Shown: positions 1 to 5,884, counted from the stretch's first letter. The stretch is DNA of 11,618 nt from Pseudomonadota bacterium (GCA_009924885.1 RFQS01000045.1:1-11618); one strand, 5' to 3'. Notes: generated from the letters alone by a model not told the origin. Program-made: numbers and translations.

Positions 1-170
1 GCATTCTTGTGCTCATCTTTCTTTTTATCTTCGTGAGATTGTACCTCTGCGATAACTAAAGTTGATTTAGCATGGTTAACTGCACTTACTGTGACACCAG
101 TAGCTACTGCTAAAGCAGTTAAAGCAAGTAATGAGCCTTTAATCCATTCTACTACATTAAGTTTTTTCAT
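1..170 (-). CDS. N-terminal part of a small exported or membrane-anchored protein (runs off the window)
   Basis: Reading from ATG at 170 toward base 1 gives 56 complete codons with no stop, so the gene continues beyond the window. The N-terminus (MKKLNVVEWIKG) is positively charged, followed by a hydrophobic stretch of about 19 residues (12-31) rich in Ala, Val, Leu and Thr, then a highly charged Lys/Glu/Asp/His tail. This is the layout of a signal peptide or a single N-terminal membrane anchor; VSA at 28-30 would be an acceptable signal peptidase I site. A strong Shine-Dalgarno GGAGGA (176-181) lies five bases before the ATG, which fixes the start. A 9-bp hairpin (185-218) sits directly upstream of that SD. 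The family is not recognised, and the His/Lys/Asp/Glu-rich segment after residue 44 gives no function by itself. Confidence 0.7.
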   Translation of the reverse strand, partial: MKKLNVVEWIKGSLLALTALAVATGVTVSAVNHAKSTLVIAEVQSHEDKKKDEHKN

Positions 171-184
171 CAATTTCCTCCGTT

Positions 185-218
185 TGTGGAATGTACTTCC
201 AAAGCTTTTCATTCCACA
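185..218 (-). promoter_or_regulatory. Hairpin in the 5' leader of the signal-peptide gene
   Basis: TGTGGAATG (185-193) and CATTCCACA (210-218) are perfect 9-base inverted arms around a 16-base loop. On the minus-strand transcript the stem ends four bases before the SD of the gene starting at 170. There is no T-run after it, so it does not look like an intrinsic terminator. It could stabilise the 5' end, affect SD access, or be a protein-binding site; which of these is inference. Confidence 0.45.
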
Positions 219-270
219 TGTTCTGACTCCATTATCAAAATTTTAGTGAAATAAAAATCACCTTAAAAAC

Positions 271-582
271 TTAAGCGATATTTCTATAAAGATCTGCTGA
301 ATTTAGGGCTGAATTTTTAGTATCTTCCACGGAATTTATAAGCTCATCTAGGCAGTTCAAAAGATTTACTTCTCTCTCTGTCACTAGTTTATTCTCAACA
401 ACTAAAGAATTTAGATTCTCTTGAGCTTTAACGAAATTCAGCTCGCCCTTAAGGTAGCTTAAGGCAGTATTGAATATATTCATCGTATTTAACGAATCAA
501 TTCCTAGAACTACATAGAATTCTTTCAATGAATTGATCTGTTTAATTATTTCTGACAGTTTTTGACCATTTGGGTTGATCAT
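271..582 (-). CDS. Small helical protein of unknown function (103 aa)
   Basis: The ORF starts at ATG 582 with a good SD (AAGGAG at 589-594, about six bases from the start) and ends in TAA at 271. The product is 103 residues, with no signal peptide, no membrane segment and only one cysteine (in LLNCLDELI). It is rich in Leu, Asn, Glu and Lys with hydrophobic residues spaced as in amphipathic helices, so a small helical bundle is likely. I do not recognise the family. It lies about 100 bases upstream of, and in the same direction as, the signal-peptide gene at 1-170, so the two may be co-transcribed, although each has its own strong SD. It is divergent from trpS across a 221-base gap. The strong SD makes it likely to be a real gene. 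Confidence 0.6.
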   Translation of the reverse strand: MINPNGQKLSEIIKQINSLKEFYVVLGIDSLNTMNIFNTALSYLKGELNFVKAQENLNSLVVENKLVTEREVNLLNCLDELINSVEDTKNSALNSADLYRNIA

Positions 583-694
583 GATTTTCTCCTTTTTTGA
601 TTGTACCCTAATGACTACAGTATTGTGCAGAAAATCAAGCCTGTCTATAGTTGAAAATTAAATATAACTAATACTTGGAACTATTTCTGATCCC

Positions 695-732
695 AATGTT
701 AAAGTTTTATAATGTTAAGGTTTCTTAACCTT
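695..732. repeat. Short direct repeat and overlapping inverted repeats upstream of trpS
   Basis: AATGTTAAAGTTT (695-707) and AATGTTAAGGTTT (711-723) are direct repeats with one mismatch, offset by 16 bases. The second copy runs into two mutually exclusive perfect 6-bp inverted repeats: GTTAAG/CTTAAC (714-719 and 724-729) and AAGGTT/AACCTT (717-722 and 727-732). The site lies in the divergent gap between the 103-aa gene and trpS. It could be an operator, but neither strand shows a T-run terminator. Confidence 0.4.
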
Positions 733-786
733 CCATATAAGAATCTATCACAGTTCTGGGTATTGGTAAAGGGTGAAATGGCAGTT

Positions 787-797
787 TAGTATAAAAT
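787..797 (+). promoter_or_regulatory. Putative -10 region of trpS (possible leaderless mRNA)
   Basis: TATAAA (790-795, extending to TATAAAAT) ends eight bases before the GTG start at 804. A transcript from this -10 would begin at or within a few bases of the start codon. No SD-like purine block is present upstream of GTG. TTGGTA at 763-768 is a weak -35 candidate with long spacing (18 to 21 bp, depending on the hexamer chosen). Confidence 0.35.
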
Positions 798-803
798 ATC
801 TTT

Positions 804-1823
804 GTGAGTGAAAATAAATTAAGAATTCTTACAGGAGACAGACCAACAGGGCCTTTGCATTTAGGCCACTATGTAGGTTCACTTCAGAATAGGGTTATAT
901 TACAAAATCAAGGCGAATACCAGCAATATATACTAATCGCTGATACTCAGGCTTTGACTGATCACTTTTCAGAGCCATTAAAAGTACAGGAAAACATTCT
1001 GGAAGTAACTATGGACTATCTAGCTGTAGGTATAGATCCTAATCTCAGTACGATTTGTGTGCAGTCTCTCTTAACTGCACTCCCAGAGATAACTATGTAT
1101 TTTTTAAATTTACTTACATTAAATCAAATTGAAAGGAATCCGACAGTTAAAGAGGAAATTAGACAGAAAGATTTCGGGAACAAAATCCCAGTCGGTTTTT
1201 TAATCTATCCAGTAAGTCAGGCCGCAGATATAACTGCTTTTCTTGCAGACCTTGTTCCAGTTGGTGCAGATCAGATTCCGATGATAGAAGATACTAATTT
1301 TATAGTTAGAAAATTTAATGATATGTATGGGGCTGGCACTCTGAAAGAATGTAAGGCTAAAGTCCCAGAGCAGTTCTCTAGGCTTATAGGAATAGATGGT
1401 AAGGCTAAAATGAGTAAGTCTTTGGGGAATTATATTTACCTGAAAAGCACTAGCGATGAGCTGTGGACTCAAGTTAAGCAAATGTACACAGATCCAAATC
1501 ACATAAAAGTAGAAGATCCTGGTCAGATAGAGGGTAATGTTGTTTTTACGTATTTAGATGCTTTTGATGAAAATAAACAAGAAGTCGCAAGATTAAAAGA
1601 TCAATACAGGCAGGGTGGGCTTGGTGATATGAAAATTAAAAAATATCTTTTTGAGGTTTTGGATAATAAGTTTAAAGGCATCAGGGAAAGAAGGCTAGAG
1701 CTAGCTTCGGATAAAGCCCAGATAATTAAAATACTAAAAGAAGGCACTCTTAAAGCTAATGAAGTAAGCCAAGCGACTTTAAGCAAAATGAAACGAGCTA
1801 TGAAGATGTTTGAGTTCGTTTAG
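804..1823 (+). CDS. trpS: Tryptophan--tRNA ligase (TrpRS)
   Basis: A cytoplasmic class I aminoacyl-tRNA synthetase that charges tRNA-Trp using ATP. At 339 residues it is full length for bacterial TrpRS (about 330-340). The N-terminal GDRPTG at 11-16 leads into the HIGH-type signature HLGH at 19-22. The Rossmann domain then shows TQALTDHF (48-55), PVSQAADI (136-143) and GADQ (154-157), and the KMSKS loop is exact at 202-206. A helical C-terminal domain follows. The GTG at 804 is the only usable start: an in-frame TAA lies at 792-794 and no later start precedes the HIGH motif. There is no SD. The GDRPTG...GSLQNRV and RNPTVK features mark the subtype I know from lactobacilli, fusobacteria and relatives rather than the SGxQPTG subtype of most proteobacteria, so lateral origin is possible. 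No T-box leader is seen upstream. Confidence 0.97.
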   Translation: MSENKLRILTGDRPTGPLHLGHYVGSLQNRVILQNQGEYQQYILIADTQALTDHFSEPLKVQENILEVTMDYLAVGIDPNLSTICVQSLLTALPEITMYFLNLLTLNQIERNPTVKEEIRQKDFGNKIPVGFLIYPVSQAADITAFLADLVPVGADQIPMIEDTNFIVRKFNDMYGAGTLKECKAKVPEQFSRLIGIDGKAKMSKSLGNYIYLKSTSDELWTQVKQMYTDPNHIKVEDPGQIEGNVVFTYLDAFDENKQEVARLKDQYRQGGLGDMKIKKYLFEVLDNKFKGIRERRLELASDKAQIIKILKEGTLKANEVSQATLSKMKRAMKMFEFV

Positions 1824-1857
1824 ATAATTCCAAAAGACTATAAAAACTTCTTAATCT

Positions 1858-1873
1858 TAACTTTGTAAAGTTA
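1858..1873. promoter_or_regulatory. 16-bp palindrome before the unknown gene at 1891
   Basis: TAACTTTGTAAAGTTA is a perfect palindrome with 7-bp arms and a GT centre. The two-base loop is too tight for an RNA hairpin, so a DNA-binding dimer site is a better guess. It lies 18 bases before the start of the next gene. In AT-rich DNA a 7-bp arm may also be chance. Confidence 0.25.
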
Positions 1874-1890
1874 GCTCAAGGATAAGGATA

Positions 1891-2223
1891 GTGAATTCAA
1901 AAAAAATAGATTTTCATCAACAATTTCCTCTTCAGGATTATGTTTCAGAAGAGGTTTTTCAGCATTTTCAAAATTTTCAAAACAGTATCAACACTATTGC
2001 TCAAATAGCTAATCAAGAAAAACTTGATCAGCATTTAAGTTCAATACTTAAATTTGCGATTCAAAAAAGAAAAAATATCGCAATTATAGATGAATTCAGT
2101 ACTTTTCAATTATCAAATCACTTAAATCTACCACTCAAGGAACTTTCCTTGAATAGAGATTTTCTTGAAAAATGGCTCTTGGAAGAAGAAGGAAAACTAA
2201 ATAATGGAAGACCAGAAACATGA
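1891..2223 (+). CDS. Protein of unknown function (110 aa)
   Basis: The GTG start at 1891 follows an SD-like AAGGATAAGGAT block (1878-1889). The 110-residue product is cytoplasmic in character, with no signal peptide or membrane span and a Gln/Asn/Phe-rich N-terminal half (FQHFQNFQNS). Residues 57-65 (KRKNIAIID) look like a core beta-strand after a basic stretch. I do not recognise the family. It begins 67 bases after trpS on the same strand, and its last 20 bases overlap the start of the next gene in another frame, so it is probably translated together with that gene. The two reading frames could also be fragments of one ancestral gene split by a frameshift, but the second ORF has its own ATG and SD-like AAGGAAA, so coupled separate genes are preferred. 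Confidence 0.55.
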   Translation: MNSKKIDFHQQFPLQDYVSEEVFQHFQNFQNSINTIAQIANQEKLDQHLSSILKFAIQKRKNIAIIDEFSTFQLSNHLNLPLKELSLNRDFLEKWLLEEEGKLNNGRPET

Positions 2224-2995
2224 AATAATCAGGCAATGTAAAGAATATCTCAAAGCCTTTCCAGATGCGAAAAAAATCGTATTTATTGGCAAGGAACCTC
2301 AATTTAATCAGTTGGATATAAAATCTTATATTAAGATACTTATGGAAAATTATGGCTTAAGCCAAATCTCTAAATATCAAAAAAACTCCATTATAAATTT
2401 AAAATTACGTGCAAAATCTGATGAATTTATGGAGCTTTGTAGAATTAGCAGTAGGGTTGTTGAATTAGAAAGTTATAAGCTTATTGATAAAGAGCTTGTT
2501 TATAGTAGTTTTGTAGAGAATATAAATTTTTGTAGAAAGCATAATTTAAATTTCCTAGTATTTAAAAGAAATATCGAGCAGTATGTAAGTTCTTTCTGTG
2601 ACGATAACTCCAAGCACCGTATTATCGGTAACGCTATTCTGAAATGGTTAGAAAATGAAGAATATACTGAAGAGCTGTTGAATAAATTTAAAGAAGCCGA
2701 TCTGTCACTTAGTTATAATCTCAGGAAAATTATGAATGTTAGGCTGAAAGAGCTTTCTAGTCTTGAAGCGGAATTTTTAAAAGATAGATGCATAGATGAA
2801 ATTATGCTAGATAAAATTATTTGCTCTTTATATCAGAGCGGTTATTTAAAAAATGTAGAATTAGATCAAATCCAAATTTCTAATATAAGTAGAAAATCAG
2901 ATAGTATTGCAAGCCATTTAGAGAATAGTAAGCACTGGTATACAACTTTACATAGTATAAGCAAGCAGAAATTTATGCCTAGTACTTGGTTCTAG
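2204..2995 (+). CDS. Protein of unknown function (263 aa)
   Basis: ATG at 2204 lies inside the end of the previous gene (20-base overlap), with AAGGAAA about eight bases upstream. The 263 residues contain no signal peptide or membrane segment. Residues 22-29 (AKKIVFIG) look like a beta-strand, and the rest appears mostly helical and charged, with six scattered cysteines (12, 79, 110, 132, 196, 207) that form no CxxC pair. Two sub-blocks stand out: RIIGNAILKWLENEEYTEEL (139-158) and the aromatic C-terminus ending in STWF. No catalytic motif that I know is visible, and the family is not recognised. The gene is the end of the trpS-led group and converges on trmH, with 36 bases between the two stops; that gap holds a partial palindromic repeat. 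Confidence 0.65.
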   Translation: MEDQKHEIIRQCKEYLKAFPDAKKIVFIGKEPQFNQLDIKSYIKILMENYGLSQISKYQKNSIINLKLRAKSDEFMELCRISSRVVELESYKLIDKELVYSSFVENINFCRKHNLNFLVFKRNIEQYVSSFCDDNSKHRIIGNAILKWLENEEYTEELLNKFKEADLSLSYNLRKIMNVRLKELSSLEAEFLKDRCIDEIMLDKIICSLYQSGYLKNVELDQIQISNISRKSDSIASHLENSKHWYTTLHSISKQKFMPSTWF

Positions 2996-3000
2996 AGACC

Positions 3001-3033
3001 GCTGCATATGCACAGCTCAATTTTCTGCGTTTT
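3001..3033 (+). repeat. Partial copy of the dispersed palindromic repeat
   Basis: A small palindrome (TGCATATGCA at 3003-3012, within GCTG...CAGC arms 3001-3016) is joined to the 18-base core CTCAATTTTCTGCGTTTT (3016-3033). This core matches those of the elements at 4513 and 5806 at 16 of 18 positions. It fills the gap between two convergent genes and overlaps the last bases of trmH including part of its stop codon. No second arm is visible. Confidence 0.55.
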
Positions 3034-3625
3034 AGCGATTTAGAAAATCCTTTACAAGTAAATCACAGTCTGTGTTAGATAAAAGGAAATTTTCTAATGC
3101 ACCAGAAACTAATCGCTGACGATTAAGTTCAAACATGCAGATAGAAGCAGTTACTGATAAATTCAAGCTCTGAAGCATGCCAAGCATGGGGATTATGATG
3201 CAAGAATCTGCTTGATCAATAGCAAATTTAGAAAGACCTCTGTTCTCATTACCAAGAGCAATGGCGACCTTATCCTGGACTATAAAATCAGTTTCATAAA
3301 TGGACTCTGCTTTATCGGTTAAAGCCGTGGCATAAATCTTGTAACCTTGTGATTTCAGCTCAGCATAAGCATCTTCTGTTTTAGAAAAAATTTTAAAATC
3401 TATCCATTTATTTGCTGAGGAAGAGCTATTCTTGCCAACTAGGCGAGGGTCAAATGGTCTTTCTTTATCAAAAATTATATAAAGCATCTGAATCCCGAAA
3501 GCATCGCAGCTTCTAAAAACAGCTTCTACATTGTGTTTGTCATGTATGTCTTCTAGAACTATAATTCCTTTGCGTCTTTGCGTGCAGGTATTGGTAATTT
3601 TTTCTAATCGTTCTGGGGTGGGCAT
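3032..3625 (-). CDS. trmH: tRNA (guanosine(18)-2'-O)-methyltransferase, TrmH type (SPOUT family)
   Basis: A SPOUT-fold methyltransferase that transfers a methyl group from S-adenosylmethionine to the 2'-OH of G18 in the tRNA D-loop. Motif 1 (NVEAVFRSCD, 32-41) contains the conserved Asn32 and Arg38. Motif 2 is LGNENRG (124-130, Glu127). Motif 3 (IPMLGMLQSLNLSVTASI, 145-162) forms the trefoil-knot cofactor site. The IPM-GM-QSLN-SV block followed by a FELNRQR segment resembles E. coli TrmH more than the RlmB or TrmL branches. At 197 residues it is shorter than E. coli TrmH (about 229), lacking much of the C-terminal extension. The start (ATG 3625) has no SD, but the kdsA stop is only nine bases upstream, so translation is probably coupled to kdsA. 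The precise tRNA target is inferred from family resemblance. Confidence 0.88.
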   Translation of the reverse strand: MPTPERLEKITNTCTQRRKGIIVLEDIHDKHNVEAVFRSCDAFGIQMLYIIFDKERPFDPRLVGKNSSSSANKWIDFKIFSKTEDAYAELKSQGYKIYATALTDKAESIYETDFIVQDKVAIALGNENRGLSKFAIDQADSCIIIPMLGMLQSLNLSVTASICMFELNRQRLVSGALENFLLSNTDCDLLVKDFLNR

Positions 3626-3634
3626 TGTTAATTA

Positions 3635-4495
3635 TTAAGCAAGGCTTAGCTGATTATTTAAAGTCTCTCTAATTCTTAAAACCTCTATTAATGTATCTTT
3701 CAGTTTATTTAAATGAATCATATTCGGACCATCAGAGAGAGCAGAACTAGGATCAAAATGAGTTTCTGCAAATATTCCCGTAGCTCCAGCAGCTACTGCC
3801 GAGCGAGCTAAGATAGGTGCATAGTGAGAATTACCAGAGGATTTATCCCCAGCAGCTCCAGGAAATTGGCAGGAGTGAGTCGCATCGAATATAGTCCTAA
3901 TGCCAAGCTGTTTTACTTGATCGAACATGCGCATGTCCACGACTAAATTATTATAGCCAAAGGAATTTCCTCGCTCACAGATAAACACGTTACTGTTACC
4001 AGCTTCCTTGCATTTATCTACGATATTCTTAACCTCTGGTGGAGACATGAATTGACCTTTTTTGATATTTAAAACCTTTCCAGTAGCGCTAGCTGCGTTA
4101 ATTAAATCAGTCTGCCTACAGAGAAAAGCAGGTATCTGAAGAATATCTAGTACTTCAGCAGCGGGTTTAGCCTGACTTACTTCATGAATGTCTGAAACTA
4201 AAGGAAAATGAAAAGTTTTTCTTACCTCTTCTAATATTTTCAAACCTTCATCTAGACCAGGTCCTCTGAAGCCACTAAAAGAAGTTCTATTTGCTTTATC
4301 GAAAGAAGCTTTAAAGACAGGAACTATACCCTTAGCGATACCTAATTTATAAAGATCATCAATAATAATTTTTATCTGTTCTGCGATACGCATCACATTA
4401 TCGCGGGATTCTATAACACAGGGGCCAAGAAGCAGTGGGAAACTGTTTTCTTGCATAATATCTTCGGTGAAATTATATTCATGAATTGAGGGCAT
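3635..4495 (-). CDS. kdsA: 3-deoxy-8-phosphooctulonate synthase (Kdo-8-P synthase), metal-dependent class
   Basis: Condenses phosphoenolpyruvate with arabinose 5-phosphate to Kdo-8-phosphate, the first committed precursor of the Kdo sugars in lipopolysaccharide; cytoplasmic. At 286 residues it is the usual length and its TIM-barrel motifs are intact: GPCVIES (24-30), FKASFDKANR (61-70), RGPGL (77-81), RQTDL (127-131), GQFMSPPE (147-154) and FDATHSCQFPG (203-213). Cys26 in GPCVIE, with His207, Glu244 and Asp255, matches the metal ligands of the Aquifex-type enzyme; the metal-free E. coli enzyme has Asn at the Cys position. The start is uncertain: ATG 4495 has no SD, and ATG 4456 (Met14) would also leave every motif intact. 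The palindromic element at 4513-4579 ends 17 bases upstream of ATG 4495. trmH follows after nine bases. Confidence 0.96.
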   Translation of the reverse strand: MPSIHEYNFTEDIMQENSFPLLLGPCVIESRDNVMRIAEQIKIIIDDLYKLGIAKGIVPVFKASFDKANRTSFSGFRGPGLDEGLKILEEVRKTFHFPLVSDIHEVSQAKPAAEVLDILQIPAFLCRQTDLINAASATGKVLNIKKGQFMSPPEVKNIVDKCKEAGNSNVFICERGNSFGYNNLVVDMRMFDQVKQLGIRTIFDATHSCQFPGAAGDKSSGNSHYAPILARSAVAAGATGIFAETHFDPSSALSDGPNMIHLNKLKDTLIEVLRIRETLNNQLSLA

Positions 4496-4512
4496 AATCT
4501 ACTAAGGTTATC

Positions 4513-4579
4513 ATGGGCGTGTAGCGAAACTCCAATTTCTGCGTTTTCGTCGAACTTGTTCGTTTGGCTACACGCCCAT
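4513..4579. repeat. Palindromic repeat element, short form (67 bp)
   Basis: ATGGGCGTGTAGCGAAAC (4513-4530) pairs with GTTTGGCTACACGCCCAT (4562-4579) at 17 of 18 positions. The loop holds the core CTCCAATTTCTGCGTTTT (4530-4547), CGTC and GAACTTGTTC. The arms and loop are nearly identical to those of the element at 5806-5928, minus its 58-base inner segment. It lies between the RNase HI stop (six bases away) and the kdsA start (17 bases away), so it would form a strong hairpin in any read-through transcript. There is no T-run next to it. The G+C-rich arms contrast with the surrounding AT-rich DNA, as expected of a mobile-type repeat. Confidence 0.85.
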
Positions 4580-4585
4580 CATTAA

Positions 4586-4972
4586 TTACAAAGCCAAATT
4601 AGCTAATTCATCCGCCCGACTATTAAATTCACGGCGTATATGGGTAAAGCTTATAGAACTGAAATGAGGCAGAAGCTTCTGTATTTGAGCATATAGCGGC
4701 TTAATATTTTCATTTTTAACCTTATAGACTCCCTTAAGCTGTTTTATCATAAGCTCGCTATCAGCATAGACTTCTATGGATTCGCCTTTGTATTGCTTAG
4801 AAAGCACTTCTAAAGCACGAATTAAGGCAGTATATTCTGCAAAATTATTAGTCTGCACACCTATCGCTTCAGAGAGGGTTAATAGTTCTTGATTATCTTT
4901 TAGAACACTGACACCAATTGACGCCCTTCCAGGGTTACCTTTTGATGCACCATCGGTATAAACTTTTAAAAT
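4586..4972 (-). CDS. Ribonuclease HI family protein (128 aa), probable ATT start
   Basis: Endonuclease that cleaves the RNA strand of RNA-DNA hybrids using two metal ions. In this frame the full N-terminal strand is present: KVYTDGASKGNPG (residues 3-15), NNFAEYTALIRAL (42-54), YADSELMIKQLKG (69-81) and a C-terminal RRE-NSRADELAN block (113-125). The catalytic quartet is Asp7, Glu46, Asp71 and Asp121. There is no in-frame ATG, GTG or TTG before the first catalytic Asp. The first such codon is GTG 4858, which would remove 38 residues including Asp7. The ATT at 4972 lies eight bases after a strong SD (GGAGGGG, 4981-4987), so I choose it. At 128 residues it matches the short RNase HI-like family without a hybrid-binding domain. 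It follows the HAD gene by 35 bases, on the same strand. A gene symbol is withheld because rnhA and this short family are not separable by eye. Confidence 0.85.
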   Translation of the reverse strand: MLKVYTDGASKGNPGRASIGVSVLKDNQELLTLSEAIGVQTNNFAEYTALIRALEVLSKQYKGESIEVYADSELMIKQLKGVYKVKNENIKPLYAQIQKLLPHFSSISFTHIRREFNSRADELANLAL

Positions 4973-4980
4973 ATTTAAAT

Positions 4981-4987
4981 CCCCTCC
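4981..4987 (-). promoter_or_regulatory. Strong Shine-Dalgarno deciding the RNase HI start
   Basis: GGAGGGG on the minus strand, eight bases before an ATT codon (4972-4970) that is followed by the RNase HI N-terminus. The ATG overlapping this block (4989-4987) opens a different frame that reaches TAA after three more codons, so it cannot be the start. Confidence 0.65.
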
Positions 4988-5007
4988 ATAATAAAAATAT
5001 AATGCAA

Positions 5008-5784
5008 CTAAACAGTAGTCACCTGCTTTATTTTCTTAAGATCTAGTTTCGCTAAAGATGGAATAAAATCATCTACGTATTCTGCATTCGCCTCTTTATC
5101 AGCCTCTTTTAAAACACCAGACATAACCGCTATAACGTGAGCTCCAGCCTCTCTGCCGACTCTTGCATCAACTGGAGAATCAGTAATAAATATAGTCTCT
5201 GATTCTTTGACTTTAAGCTGCTTGCAGATAGACTTATAAAGATCTACGGTTTTGTATTTACCGCAGATGCTAGTCTCAAAAATACCATTAATAGAGAATT
5301 TTTCGATAGTCTTCTGGCTATTCTTCTCTGAATCAGAAGTATAGAGAGCGAGTTTATAACCAGCTTTAGAAATAGCTTTAATTTTCTCAATAGAACCTTC
5401 TACAGCAATAATCATATCTTCCATATTCAATTGCTCAGCTAAATCTTTATCGGATTTGCGTACATCTTGAATTGCATTTGCCCAAGTATAAGTAGGCTCT
5501 AGGTGATTTACTGCAAGATATAGACCAGTGGTAACTGCCATTCTGACCATATCTGCGGGCATACATACAGGTGAATCAGCATCTATCGATTCATCGTCCT
5601 CGTCTACTCCCATGGCTCTGATGCACATGGTTCTAACGTAATTAAAATCTTCCCATTTAGCAGTAGTATATTCAGCAAGAATCTGCGCCCTAGCCGCTAT
5701 AATCCTCATCCAGAGCTGATGGAAGTCAACGAAAACGCCGTCTTTATCCAAAATTATGGCTTTAATATTATCGTAGCTTTTCAT
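5008..5784 (-). CDS. HAD-superfamily hydrolase, phosphoglycolate phosphatase-like
   Basis: A cytoplasmic phosphatase of the haloacid dehalogenase superfamily. Motif I is LDKDG (12-16) with nucleophile Asp13 and acid/base Asp15. A long alpha-helical C1-type cap follows (about 20-125), including an acidic GVDEDDESIDAD loop (59-70). Motif II is LYTSDS (147-152), motif III Lys176 in CGKYK, and motif IV ITDSPVDA (200-207) with Asp202 and Asp206. The Gph-like layout suggests a small phosphate monoester substrate, but the substrate cannot be read from sequence. KdsC is unlikely despite the nearby kdsA, because KdsC lacks this cap. The ATG at 5784 has no SD. It lies inside a small upstream ORF (5768-5884) that does have one. 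RNase HI follows after a short gap. Confidence 0.85.
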   Translation of the reverse strand: MKSYDNIKAIILDKDGVFVDFHQLWMRIIAARAQILAEYTTAKWEDFNYVRTMCIRAMGVDEDDESIDADSPVCMPADMVRMAVTTGLYLAVNHLEPTYTWANAIQDVRKSDKDLAEQLNMEDMIIAVEGSIEKIKAISKAGYKLALYTSDSEKNSQKTIEKFSINGIFETSICGKYKTVDLYKSICKQLKVKESETIFITDSPVDARVGREAGAHVIAVMSGVLKEADKEANAEYVDDFIPSLAKLDLKKIKQVTTV

Positions 5785-5884
5785 ATAATATACAAAAATA
5801 TAGCATGGGCGTGTAGCCGAACTCCAATTTCTGCGTTTTCGTCGTCCTCATGATCCTCATGTACGCTAGGTACACTGCGGTCAT
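5768..5884 (-). CDS. Small ORF within the palindromic repeat, overlapping the HAD start (38 codons)
   Basis: On the minus strand an ideal SD (GAGGAGG) lies four bases before ATG 5884. The frame then reads 38 codons through the inner segment, core and outer arm of the palindromic element, beginning MTAVYLAYMRIMRTTKTQ and continuing KLEFGYTPML. It ends in TAA at 5768, 14 bases inside the HAD gene, in a different frame. It may be a real leader peptide that couples translation to the SD-less HAD gene, or a fortuitous frame carried by the repeat. The peptide is basic and matches no family I know. Confidence 0.3.
   Translation of the reverse strand: MTAVYLAYMRIMRTTKTQKLEFGYTPMLYFCILYEKLR

Noticed and set aside
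760..790. Possible T-box riboswitch before trpS (AAGGGTGAAATGGCAG)
   Set aside because: It lacks the conserved T-box AGGGTGG-ACCGCG sequence, and no specifier stem or terminator/antiterminator pair is present.
1200..1502. 100-codon open frame antisense to trpS
   Set aside because: It lies wholly within the unambiguous trpS gene on the other strand, has no SD, and shows no recognisable domain.
1601..1786. 61-codon open frame antisense to trpS
   Set aside because: It is within trpS, short, and biased in composition as expected of a shadow frame.
2180..2230. Programmed frameshift joining the two unknown genes
   Set aside because: No slippery heptamer is seen in the overlap, and the second gene has its own ATG with an SD-like block; an old gene split is not excluded.
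3561..3595. Repeat-like TTTGCGTCTTTGCGTGCAGG inside trmH as a repeat insertion
   Set aside because: It encodes residues of the conserved-length N-terminus and matches the repeat core only loosely.
4513..4579. Short palindromic element as an intrinsic terminator for RNase HI
   Set aside because: The stem is strong, but the loop is about 31 bases and no T-run follows on the transcript.
4586..4858. RNase HI starting at GTG 4858 (90 aa)
   Set aside because: This start removes the first strands and catalytic Asp7, which are clearly encoded in frame just upstream, and it has no good SD.
4978..4989. ATG at 4989 as the RNase HI start
   Set aside because: It overlaps the SD and opens a frame ending in TAA after four codons; reaching RNase HI would need a frameshift with no slippery site.
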